Shown one piece after another: positions 1 to 5,430 of a stretch of 14,163 bases of DNA (its first letter is position 1; each line of letters opens with the position of its first letter). A program made the position numbers and the translations under genes. This DNA comes from Candidatus Woesearchaeota archaeon (GTDB taxonomy: Archaea; Nanobdellota; Nanobdellia; Woesearchaeales; UBA12501). The notes under the pieces were generated by a model, which did no database searches, was not told where the DNA came from, and saw nothing but the letters and a program-made list of their open reading frames with translations. The stretch is taken from positions 1 to 14,163 of the forward strand of contig JAPLZS010000220.1 of NCBI GenBank assembly GCA_026394915.1. Direction: 5' to 3'.

Positions 1-1
1 A

Positions 2-241
2 GTGGGAAGGGTGGATGACAAGAATGTCGTTGACCTTGACTACAATGAGGAAGCATATGAAGACGGCCCGGTCGCAGACATACCGATGGCGCTCATACCA
101 AGCACAGGAGAGATATCTCTTCTGCAGATGGACGGAGAGATATCCAAAGAAGATGTGATAAAAGCCCTCGAGATGGGAAAGAAGAAGCTGCTTGAGATAT
201 ATGAGGTACAGAAAAACGCATTAAAGGAGAAATACAAGTGA
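2..241 (+). CDS. rrp41: Archaeal exosome subunit Rrp41, C-terminal part (5' end outside window)
   Basis: This is the last 79 codons of the catalytic RNase PH-type subunit of the archaeal exosome, which alternates with Rrp42 in a hexameric ring that degrades RNA 3' to 5' using phosphate. The visible part holds the family's end-of-domain signature: acidic residues, then VADIP (its Asp lies where the family has an active-site acid), MALIPSTG and LLQMDGE, then a C-terminal amphipathic helix. The reading frame is open to the left edge, so the GTG at base 2 is not a believable start and the gene is cut by the window. Its stop TGA overlaps a GTG that may start the next gene, rrp42, which supports co-translation. 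The identification is strong because the Rrp42 partner follows directly. Confidence 0.93.
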   Translation: MGRVDDKNVVDLDYNEEAYEDGPVADIPMALIPSTGEISLLQMDGEISKEDVIKALEMGKKKLLEIYEVQKNALKEKYK

Positions 242-1023
242 TTAAAATGATCAATGATGAAATGAAAAAACACCTCTTAAGCTCGCTTAAGAAGGGGATA
301 AGATATGACGGCAGGAAGATTGATGAGTACAGGGATGTCGAGATCGAATATGGCATCTCAAAATCAGCAGAAGGTTCAGCAAGAGTCAGGATCGGGAAGA
401 CAGAAGTCATAGTCGGAATAAAGCTGGCTTTGGACAAGCCTTATCCGGACACTCCTGATGAAGGCTGCCTGATGGTAGGAGCAGAACTGCTTCCTCTCTC
501 ATCGCCTGATTTTGAGCTGGGCCCCCCTAGCATTGAATCAATCGAGCTTGCAAGAGTGGTTGACAGGGGAGTAAGGGAAGCAAAAGCTATTGATACCAAA
601 AAACTCTGCATAACCAAGGGAGAAAAAGTATGGATGGTATTCATAGACATATGCGCAATAAACAACGAGGGAAATCTTATGGATGCAGCCGGCCTGGCAG
701 CAATCGCTGCCCTGAAGGACACAAAGTTCCCTAAGTATGACGGAGTTGAGATAAACTATAGGGAACATACAAAGGATAAGATGCCTTTGAAGATGCACCC
801 CATACCTGTCACAGTTTACAAGATAGGAGATACCATACTTGTTGACCCTAATCTTGAGGAAGAGCAGTGCTTTGACGCAAGACTTACTGTAACGACAACA
901 GAGAAAGGCAATCTTTGCGCTCTCCAGAAAGGAGGAGACTCGCCTCTTAAGATAGAGGACATAGATGCGATGATGGAGCTCGGCATGAAGAAATCATCTG
1001 AGCTTAGGAAACATATAAGGTGA
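238..1023 (+). CDS. rrp42: Archaeal exosome subunit Rrp42
   Basis: This is the non-catalytic RNase PH-like subunit of the exosome ring, needed for ring assembly and RNA binding with Rrp41. The protein has up to 261 residues, near the usual family length. It shows the N-terminal motif IRYDGRKIDEYR (residues 21-32), the first RNase PH core with GKTEVIVGIKLA, and the helix PPSIESIELARVVDRG around residues 97-112. The C-terminal half has the MHPIPVTVYKIG and VDPNLEEEQ blocks. Two starts are possible: GTG at 238, seven bases after GGAGA (226-230), or ATG at 247, four bases after GTGAT. Starting at 238 gives a GTGA overlap with the rrp41 stop, so the pair is translationally coupled. The gene after it is rpoK, not the eL37/rpoP genes I would expect. 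Confidence 0.95.
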   Translation: MIKMINDEMKKHLLSSLKKGIRYDGRKIDEYRDVEIEYGISKSAEGSARVRIGKTEVIVGIKLALDKPYPDTPDEGCLMVGAELLPLSSPDFELGPPSIESIELARVVDRGVREAKAIDTKKLCITKGEKVWMVFIDICAINNEGNLMDAAGLAAIAALKDTKFPKYDGVEINYREHTKDKMPLKMHPIPVTVYKIGDTILVDPNLEEEQCFDARLTVTTTEKGNLCALQKGGDSPLKIEDIDAMMELGMKKSSELRKHIR

Positions 1024-1027
1024 AATC

Positions 1028-1273
1028 ATGGAAAAGGAAAAATACACTAAATACGAGAAAGCGAGGATGCTCGGATCAAGGACGCTTCAGATTGCGATGG
1101 GCGCCCCTTTCCTGGTCAAGCTGACAAAGGAAGACCTTGAGAGCATGAACTATGATGCGTTCAAGATTGCAAAGAGAGAGTTTGACGAGGGAGTCATGCC
1201 TATCTCTGTGACAAGGCCTATGCCTCAGCCAGACATGCCTGAGCCCAAGAAAGAGGCAAAGGCAGCTGAATAA
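1028..1273 (+). CDS. rpoK: DNA-directed RNA polymerase subunit K (Rpb6/omega homologue)
   Basis: RpoK is the archaeal counterpart of eukaryotic Rpb6 and bacterial omega; it clamps the largest polymerase subunit and helps assembly. The 81-residue protein carries the family core: YTKYEKARMLGSRTLQIAMG (residues 6-25), then GAPFLV, a YDAFKIAKREFDEG helix and the terminal VMPISVTRPMP. The last residues (about 70-81) are a Lys/Glu/Ala-rich tail without family features. The ATG lies four bases after the rrp42 stop, and the ribosome binding site AGGTGA (1018-1023) overlaps that stop, so rpoK is expressed with the exosome genes. A T-rich stretch follows immediately and probably ends the transcript. 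The core motifs make the assignment secure. Confidence 0.93.
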   Translation: MEKEKYTKYEKARMLGSRTLQIAMGAPFLVKLTKEDLESMNYDAFKIAKREFDEGVMPISVTRPMPQPDMPEPKKEAKAAE

Positions 1274-1308
1274 TTTTTAAATTTTTTTAAACCTTTTTTA
1301 TTTATTTG
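1274..1308 (+). terminator. T-rich intrinsic terminator after rpoK (with possible next promoter)
   Basis: Three runs of five to seven T separated by AAA or AAACC follow the rpoK stop at once. Archaeal transcription ends at such T runs without needing a hairpin, and none is seen here. The same block includes TTTTTAAA, which could double as a TATA box for the NuoE-like gene starting about 50-60 bases downstream. The two roles cannot be separated from sequence alone. Confidence 0.55.
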
Positions 1309-1344
1309 TAGGGGGCGGAAGAGATTGTATATGACATAAGCACA

Positions 1345-1794
1345 GTGATTGCAGGTTTTTCTGGTTTTGAGAGGGATAAATCCAATGTGATACCTCTTCT
1401 GCAGTATGTCCAACGCGAGATAGGTTTCCTGCCAGGCAATATGATGGGAGAAGTGGCAGATTATCTCAGGCTTCCAAAAGCCCATATTTATGGCGTAGCC
1501 ACATTCTATTCGCAATTCCGCTTCAAGCCACAGGGTGAACATGTGATCACGGTCTGTGAAGGCACTGCATGCCATGTAAGGGGAAGAGGTGAAATCAGGA
1601 AGAAGCTGGAGAGCATTCTTGGCATAACAGCAGGCGAAACAACAGAAGATAGAATGTTCTCGCTTGAGACTGTAGCATGCCTTGGCTCGTGCGCTCTGGC
1701 ACCTACTATGGTGGTAGATGGAAGAGTATACGGCAAGATGAATGAAAAGAAACTTAAGAAACTGTTCGAAGCGATTAAATTCAAACAAGAATGA
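1345..1794 (+). CDS. Stand-alone NuoE-like [2Fe-2S] thioredoxin-fold protein
   Basis: The protein belongs to the 24 kDa subunit family of NADH dehydrogenase and of NAD(P)-linked hydrogenases (NuoE, HoxE, HndA). These have a helical N-terminal region and a thioredoxin-like domain that binds a [2Fe-2S] cluster. All four cluster ligands are present as C71-x4-C76 (CEGTAC) and C112-x3-C116 (CLGSC); the family motif YGVATFYSQF lies at residues 49-58. No NuoF, NuoG or hydrogenase gene adjoins it, so the electron partner is unknown. The start is uncertain: GTG 1345 has no good ribosome binding site and trims the first helix. The frame is open back to 1312, and an ATT at 1324 sits six bases after GGGGGCGG (1311-1318), which would give about seven more residues. 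Family assignment is secure; role in this cell is not. Confidence 0.88.
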   Translation: MIAGFSGFERDKSNVIPLLQYVQREIGFLPGNMMGEVADYLRLPKAHIYGVATFYSQFRFKPQGEHVITVCEGTACHVRGRGEIRKKLESILGITAGETTEDRMFSLETVACLGSCALAPTMVVDGRVYGKMNEKKLKKLFEAIKFKQE

Positions 1795-1843
1795 TATAAT
1801 TATTATAATAAAACATTTAAATAATCAGATTCTAGGAGATCAT

Positions 1844-2137
1844 ATGGAAGATAAGATCACCAAACAGAAGCTGGACAGGTATTTTGATATTACAGGCAGG
1901 GCCCTCAAGAAAGTCAAGATTGCAGACAACAAGTCAATCAAAGACTCAAAGAAACATGCTGCAGATTTCCTGGACATGGCCCAGAGATACTATTCTGACG
2001 CAAGGCATTTCATGGAAAAAGGCGATTATGTGAATGCATTTGCATGCCTAAACTATAGCCATGGATGGCTCGATGCTGGCGCGAGAATCGGCCTGTTCGA
2101 CGTAGACCATGATTCGACGCTGTTCACTGTGGACTAA
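1844..2137 (+). CDS. DUF357 family protein
   Basis: This 97-residue protein fits the archaeal DUF357 family, small all-helical proteins of unknown function. The diagnostic block is RYYSDARHFMEKGDYVNAFA (residues 48-67), followed by a SHGWLDAGARIGLF stretch and the short acidic end STLFTVD. The start is the ATG at 1844, preceded by a GGAG ribosome binding site at 1835-1838; an upstream extension of the frame into the nuoE-like gene is not supported by any start signal. An AT-rich stretch at 1799-1823 (containing TTTAAATA) is a plausible promoter. The last codons matter because a diverged copy of the SxLFTVD-stop ending occurs again at 2832-2855. Confidence 0.88.
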   Translation: MEDKITKQKLDRYFDITGRALKKVKIADNKSIKDSKKHAADFLDMAQRYYSDARHFMEKGDYVNAFACLNYSHGWLDAGARIGLFDVDHDSTLFTVD

Positions 2138-2190
2138 TAATCTTTAGAAGACCATAATTTATTAGCAAATAATAAGCGATAAAAGAAAGC

Positions 2191-2200
2191 TTTATATAAA
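2191..2200 (+). promoter_or_regulatory. TATA box of the AT-rich orphan gene
   Basis: TTTATATAAA preceded by the purine-rich GAAAGC matches an archaeal BRE plus TATA arrangement. Transcription would start about 25 bases downstream, near 2217-2225, leaving a leader of about 20 bases before the ATG at 2245. A three-codon mini-frame (ATG GAG TAA, 2217-2225) lies right at the expected start of the RNA; whether it is used is unknown. Confidence 0.7.
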
Positions 2201-2244
2201 TTAAAGATAAACCGTAATGGAGTAATTAAAGAATAGGTATTACA

Positions 2245-2754
2245 ATGGGAAAATGTATTTTATGCGAAGGGGACACCTCTTGGATAGGAGTTTGTAAACA
2301 CTGCGGTTTAAGAAATAAGTTATCTAAAAGGAAAAAAGATTTTTATGAATTTGTTTTCGAAGGAAATAAAAAATTAATGTTACCTGTTGAAAAAAATTTG
2401 GATATTGTTGATTTTGTGAATAATAATCGTCAAAAAGTTCATAATCTAATTAAAGAGCAAGATAATCTAATTAAAGAGCAAGATAATCTAATTAAAGAGC
2501 GAAAAAAAGAACAAGAAATTCTAAATAAAGAGCGAGAAATGGCTGCCATTGGCTATTACAAAGGTAAGATGTGCCCATTCACTCAGGTAAAAATAGGAGG
2601 AACAACAAATGTTTCTTCAGCAGTTTTATTCGGTGCTCCAACAACTGATCAGTATACTTGGACCCATAGTGAATGTTTAGAGGAATATTGTGCAATTTGG
2701 GACTCCAAAGGAAAACAATGTTCAATAAAAAAGATTGCTGAGAAATTAAAGTAG
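2245..2754 (+). CDS. Hypothetical protein: N-terminal four-Cys zinc-ribbon-like motif, coiled coil with tandem heptads
   Basis: I do not recognise this 169-residue protein. It opens with a likely zinc-binding motif C4-x2-C7-x9-C17-x2-C20. A basic segment follows, then a strongly charged coiled coil (about residues 55-100) containing three near-identical seven-residue units (NLIKEQD or NLIKERK). The C-terminal part (about 105-169) has scattered Cys and His (MCPFTQ, HSECLEEYC) that could bind a second metal ion. Codon use and base composition are clearly more A+T-rich than the neighbouring genes, with many AAA, TTA and AAT codons, which suggests recent acquisition. It has its own TATA box at 2191-2200 and a weak AGGT six bases before the ATG. 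It lies in an island that also contains a broken toxin-antitoxin pair. It could be a phage- or element-derived protein; no function is assigned. Confidence 0.72.
   Translation: MGKCILCEGDTSWIGVCKHCGLRNKLSKRKKDFYEFVFEGNKKLMLPVEKNLDIVDFVNNNRQKVHNLIKEQDNLIKEQDNLIKERKKEQEILNKEREMAAIGYYKGKMCPFTQVKIGGTTNVSSAVLFGAPTTDQYTWTHSECLEEYCAIWDSKGKQCSIKKIAEKLK
2441..2503 (+). repeat. 21-base coding tandem repeat, three copies
   Basis: The unit ATAATCTAATTAAAGAGCAAG occurs at 2441-2461 and 2462-2482 without differences, and at 2483-2503 with three changed bases at its end. A degenerate fourth unit follows near 2517-2537. Each unit encodes one heptad of the coiled coil in the gene at 2245-2754. Because the unit is a multiple of three, copy number can change without breaking the frame. 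Two identical copies imply recent slippage or duplication. Confidence 0.9.
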
Positions 2755-2770
2755 ATTAAATCTCTGAATT

Positions 2771-2809
2771 TTATTTTAGAATATAAACCTTCTCGACCTT
2801 AGGATAAAC
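2771..2809 (-). pseudogene. Fossil 3' end of a second truB/cbf5-like gene
   Basis: Read on the minus strand this encodes VYPKVEKVYILK and a stop. The intact truB in this window ends VYPKMEKIQLNDV. At the DNA level 2790-2810 and 3560-3580 agree at 19 of 21 positions, in the same orientation, and in both cases a stop codon follows within a few codons. Upstream of this fragment the frame is closed by a stop codon, so only the tail survives. Chance similarity cannot be excluded for so short a stretch, but the matching frame and stop support a remnant. Confidence 0.45.
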
Positions 2810-2831
2810 TTATTGTTCAATACAGCCATAT

Positions 2832-2855
2832 TCTGAGCTTTTTACTGTGGATTGA
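2832..2855 (+). pseudogene. Fossil 3' end of a second DUF357-like gene
   Basis: The frame reads SELFTVD and a stop, against STLFTVD and a stop at the end of the intact DUF357 gene (2114-2137). Differences fall largely at third codon positions (CTG/CTT, TTC/TTT, GAC/GAT), which is what a diverged homologue would show rather than a recent copy. The bases after both stops also share a TCTTT...ACCA.AAT pattern. No further upstream DUF357 sequence is recognisable. The fragment is short, so confidence is limited. Confidence 0.42.
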
Positions 2856-2871
2856 GTCTTTCAGACCACAA

Positions 2872-2922
2872 TCTTTATATACAAGTTGATATTATACAAG
2901 CATCAGTTGATATAAATAAGGT
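2872..2922 (+). promoter_or_regulatory. Promoter and possible operator of the decayed toxin-antitoxin pair
   Basis: TCTTTATATAC near 2872-2881 is a good TATA box, and AAGGT (2918-2922) is a ribosome binding site seven bases before the ATG at 2930. Between them AGTTGATAT is repeated directly at 2884-2892 and 2905-2913, two DNA-helix turns apart (21 bases). Direct repeats just downstream of a TATA box are a plausible binding site for an autorepressing antitoxin; this is inference. Confidence 0.5.
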
Positions 2923-2929
2923 ATCCAAT

Positions 2930-3203
2930 ATGCAAAAACTTCAATTTACTAAAACCGAGATGATCGAGAAGAAGAATCATAAAACTGCAAGGTATCCTAA
3001 CCTTAACACAGTGCTTATGGTAGAGGACTTCTTGAAAGAACATAGAGATATGCCTATGAATGTTTCTGAGATAAAGGCTTAAGATAATACTTGAATACCT
3101 TTTCAGAAGCGGAAAGATTATGTACGGGCCAAGAGGCATTCAGTGGATATACAGCGAACCAGAGCATCTGAAAAAGATGGTTGAGAACACGTTGGAGATC
3201 TGA
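2930..3203 (+). pseudogene. Frameshifted antitoxin-like gene (probable winged-helix DNA-binding type)
   Basis: From ATG 2930 the first frame runs 50 codons (starting MQKLQFTKTEM, with VEDFLKEHRDMPMNVSEIK near its end) and stops at 3080-3082. The +1 frame, entered at about 3075, then continues without a stop as RLKIILEYLF, then SGKIMYGPRGIQWIYSEPEH and a C-terminal LKKMVENTLEI, ending with TGA at 3201-3203. Joined, the two parts read like one small winged-helix protein: a helix, a recognition-type segment and a wing with GKI.YGPRGIQWIY. A short deletion with loss of frame around 3074-3083 explains this best. The gene ends two bases before the toxin-like start, the usual antitoxin-toxin spacing. 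Assignment as an antitoxin rests on this context; I infer the fold from the pattern of residues. Confidence 0.62.
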
Positions 3204-3205
3204 TT

Positions 3206-3512
3206 ATGTTCTTTGGCAAGGAAGTCAGGATACTGTTGAAAGATAAAGCAAAAGAAAGCTATCTTGACCTAAAAAAGAGGAATGATGGAGAAGCAAGAAG
3301 CATCCTGAATTCAATAGAGAGAATAAAGATAATTCTGAAAGATAATCCGCAGTATGGAGATCCAATCCCCAAACAATTGATTCCAAAAGAGTTTATCAAG
3401 CAGGGAATCCAAAATCTTTACAGGGTGGAATTATCAAATTATTGGAGGATGATTTATACGTTAGAAGGAAGTCGATCACAAAGAATATAATAAGATGTTT
3501 GGATATGATTGA
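3206..3512 (+). pseudogene. RelE/YafQ-type toxin gene with 3' frameshift
   Basis: The first 95 codons encode a protein with RelE-superfamily features: an N-terminal strand and helix (KEVRILLKDKAKESYLDL), a second helix with ERIKIILKDNPQYGDPI, and the strand block QNLYRVELSNYWRMIYTLEG. RelE-type toxins are ribosome-dependent or free mRNA endonucleases. After TLEG the frame shifts: the listed frame ends at 3490, but another frame starting at 3471 reads VDHKEYNKMFGYD and a stop at 3510-3512, which is the expected C-terminal end of this family. Roughly a dozen residues of the hydrophobic strand between these parts appear deleted. The toxin is therefore probably inactive, matching the broken antitoxin just upstream. 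Confidence 0.7.
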
Positions 3513-3537
3513 AGATGAGTATCTAAATCATCAAAAT

Positions 3538-4545
3538 TCAAACATCATTTAACTGAATTTTCTCCATCTTAGGATAAACTCCCGGCTCCATGAACACTCG
3601 TTCTGTCTTTGCTGCAATGCCCCTGTCATTCTTCTTTATCTCTCTGGAATCCATCAGGGCCATTGCAATTGCAACAAGCTCGTTCTTGAGCGTCATTATC
3701 GCAATGAGCTGGCCTTTCTCAATGTCTGCATTCAGTTTTGCAATGCCTGGAATCTTGAGCTGCGCTCCATGGCAGAGAGAGTCCACTGTTGTGTCCATTA
3801 TCCATATCTTCGGAAGATGCTCTACTGCCTTTTCCATTGGCTGCACCATCTTCCTCAGCATGTTTTCATCGCCTTTGTTTTTATATCTCCAGACTGCGTC
3901 ACTAAGCTCCTGCAATGTGACCATAGTCGATTCGTCAAAAGGACCAACCTTTGTCCTCCTCAATTCTATCATGTGAGCGCCTGTCCTGAGTTTCTGGCCG
4001 ATGTCATGCAATAATTTCCTTATGTAAGTTCCTGCTTCTGTCCCTGTCCTGAACAGGACTTCTCTTCTGTCAATCTCCATGATCTCAAAATAATAGATAG
4101 TCCTTGTCCTTTCCTGCCTCTTGACAGCAGACTTTATAGGAGGAAGCTGCCGTATGTCTCCCACAAAGCTTTCGCATGCTGCTCTAAGAAGTTTCTCATC
4201 AACATCCTTATGGACATGCATTATTCCGACATATTCTTTGCCTGCTTTGAGAAGTCCCTGAACTACTTTTGTCGCCTTTGACATCGCAACAACAAGAGAG
4301 CCTGTTACATTTGGATCAAGCGTCCCTGAATGGCCTGCCTTGCTTATGCCCATTATCTGCTGCACATATGCGCTGACCTGATGAGAAGTAGGGCCTCTTG
4401 GCTTGTCTATGTTTACAATGCCATACTCCAAGTGAAGTTCAATGGGCCTTGTGTAAGGATCATGGCCGAACTTGGGGCTTGTATCTGAATCTCTCTTTAC
4501 AAGGATTCCTCTGTTCAGGTTCTCAAATGGAAGGGTTCCACTCAT
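3538..4545 (-). CDS. cbf5: tRNA/rRNA pseudouridine synthase Cbf5/TruB with PUA domain
   Basis: This enzyme isomerises uridine to pseudouridine. In archaea it works as the catalytic subunit of H/ACA ribonucleoproteins and can also make pseudouridine 55 in tRNA. The 335-residue protein has the N-terminal strand GIVNIDKPRGPTSHQVSAYV (residues 42-61) and the catalytic loop GHSGTLDPNVTGSL (71-84) with D77 as the nucleophile. Further core motifs are RQLPPIKSAVKRQ (132-144) and GTEAGTYIRKLLHDIG (168-183). A PUA domain (about 247-322) ends in ERVFMEPGVYP. A TATA-like TTAATAAATAAGG (4563-4575) lies about 25 bases before the ATG, so the gene may have its own leaderless transcript besides read-through from the TrmB gene. 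Its 3' end faces the broken toxin-antitoxin pair. Confidence 0.95.
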   Translation of the reverse strand: MSGTLPFENLNRGILVKRDSDTSPKFGHDPYTRPIELHLEYGIVNIDKPRGPTSHQVSAYVQQIMGISKAGHSGTLDPNVTGSLVVAMSKATKVVQGLLKAGKEYVGIMHVHKDVDEKLLRAACESFVGDIRQLPPIKSAVKRQERTRTIYYFEIMEIDRREVLFRTGTEAGTYIRKLLHDIGQKLRTGAHMIELRRTKVGPFDESTMVTLQELSDAVWRYKNKGDENMLRKMVQPMEKAVEHLPKIWIMDTTVDSLCHGAQLKIPGIAKLNADIEKGQLIAIMTLKNELVAIAMALMDSREIKKNDRGIAAKTERVFMEPGVYPKMEKIQLNDV

Positions 4546-4571
4546 AACAATGCGGAAAGATGCCTTATTTA

Positions 4572-5318
4572 TTAAGGTTTTGCTATGCTCCAGAACGAGT
4601 CAAAATAAGCCCTGAAGCTCCTGGCTGCCTCTTCGCTTTCCATCATGAATGCTGTGGGCGATCTTGTCCACAGCACTATTATGATCTTCTTGCCATAGAA
4701 ATAAGTTGTCATGTTTGATACAAACTGCTTCGGAAGATATCTTATCTCAGCATTCTTCATTGTGCTCTCTTCAAGGTTTCCTTTTGTCTCAAAGTTTGCA
4801 AGCATTTTCACTTTGATATTTTTCTTCGCTCTCTTTATATGATGGTTATAGAAGAATGGCCTAAGCCCAGGAGTGTCTCCATATGTCGCTCCTAATACGC
4901 AATATTCTCCTCCCCTTTCCAATTCATCAAGGATATTCCTTATCACATTTATGACTGCCTTGAAACCATCGTATACAACTGCCTCTGGTTTCTTGGCCAT
5001 CTTCTGCTCTAACTCAAGTTGGGGAATCAATTTTTCAACAATGCTTCTCTTCTCTTTCATCTCTTCCTCTTTCTTCTCCATATATTCAAGGATTCTCTTA
5101 GGCTCCACTGCTGTGAAATATTTTATCTTGCCTTTGATTGAATGGCCTGCAAGGCCTTTGTCCATCAGCCTGTCCAACACTTTATAGACTTTTGATGAAG
5201 ATACTTTTGCCTCTCTTGCCAATGGGCCTGTCTTGCTTTCCCCTAATCTCAGCAGGGCAAGGTAGACTTTTGTCTCTCCTTCTGTGAGGCCTATTTCCTG
5301 CAATAATTTGGTATCCAT
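4572..5318 (-). CDS. TrmB-family transcriptional regulator
   Basis: TrmB regulators are archaeal DNA-binding proteins, best known as sugar-responsive controllers of transport and glycolytic genes. Residues 1-70 form the winged helix (EIGLTEGETKVYLALLRLGE, then VSSSKVYKVLDRLMDKGLAG as the recognition part), and about 75-105 a charged coiled coil likely used for dimerisation. The C-terminal part (about 108-245) resembles the PLD-like TrmB effector region, with a conserved VVYDGFKAVI start and a terminal FRAYFDSFWSIAK helix. At 248 residues it is shorter than sugar-binding TrmB. The ATG at 5318 lies about 27 bases from TTTATATA on the minus strand, so the transcript is probably leaderless. It reads away from the histidine-phosphatase/phosphohistidine operon, which makes that operon its most likely target. 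Confidence 0.88.
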   Translation of the reverse strand: MDTKLLQEIGLTEGETKVYLALLRLGESKTGPLAREAKVSSSKVYKVLDRLMDKGLAGHSIKGKIKYFTAVEPKRILEYMEKKEEEMKEKRSIVEKLIPQLELEQKMAKKPEAVVYDGFKAVINVIRNILDELERGGEYCVLGATYGDTPGLRPFFYNHHIKRAKKNIKVKMLANFETKGNLEESTMKNAEIRYLPKQFVSNMTTYFYGKKIIIVLWTRSPTAFMMESEEAARSFRAYFDSFWSIAKP

Positions 5319-5430
5319 ACTCCCTAAAAATGCATTCTAATATATAAATTTTGCTATTACGACCCCCCAAGGGGACGATATAATTAATATACTATCTGAC
5401 AATCACTATTTAGTAATAAAGGTGGTAAAC
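5319..5430. promoter_or_regulatory. Divergent promoter region between trmB-like gene and the phosphohistidine operon
   Basis: On the minus strand TTTATATA (5341-5348) serves the trmB-like gene. On the plus strand an AT block at 5378-5391 (ATATAATTAATATA) is the likely TATA box for the operon starting at 5431, which also has the ribosome binding site GGTGGT (5421-5426). Between the two boxes sits the only GC-rich block, CGACCCCCCAAGGGGACG (5360-5377), with a CCCC-AA-GGGG core. Its central place makes it a candidate operator for the TrmB protein; this is inference. Confidence 0.6.

Noticed and set aside
1742..1843. Longer DUF357 protein starting at 1742 inside the NuoE-like gene
   Set aside because: The added residues are low-complexity Asn/Ile/Lys translated from AT-rich spacer, and GGAG precedes ATG 1844.
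2852..2929. Upstream extension of the antitoxin-like gene to 2852
   Set aside because: It would run through the TATA box and the direct repeats; ATG 2930 has a ribosome binding site and a sensible start.
3074..3083. Programmed +1 frameshift in the antitoxin-like gene
   Set aside because: The neighbouring toxin gene also has a frame loss with an apparent deletion, so decay is the simpler explanation; no clear stimulatory structure is visible.
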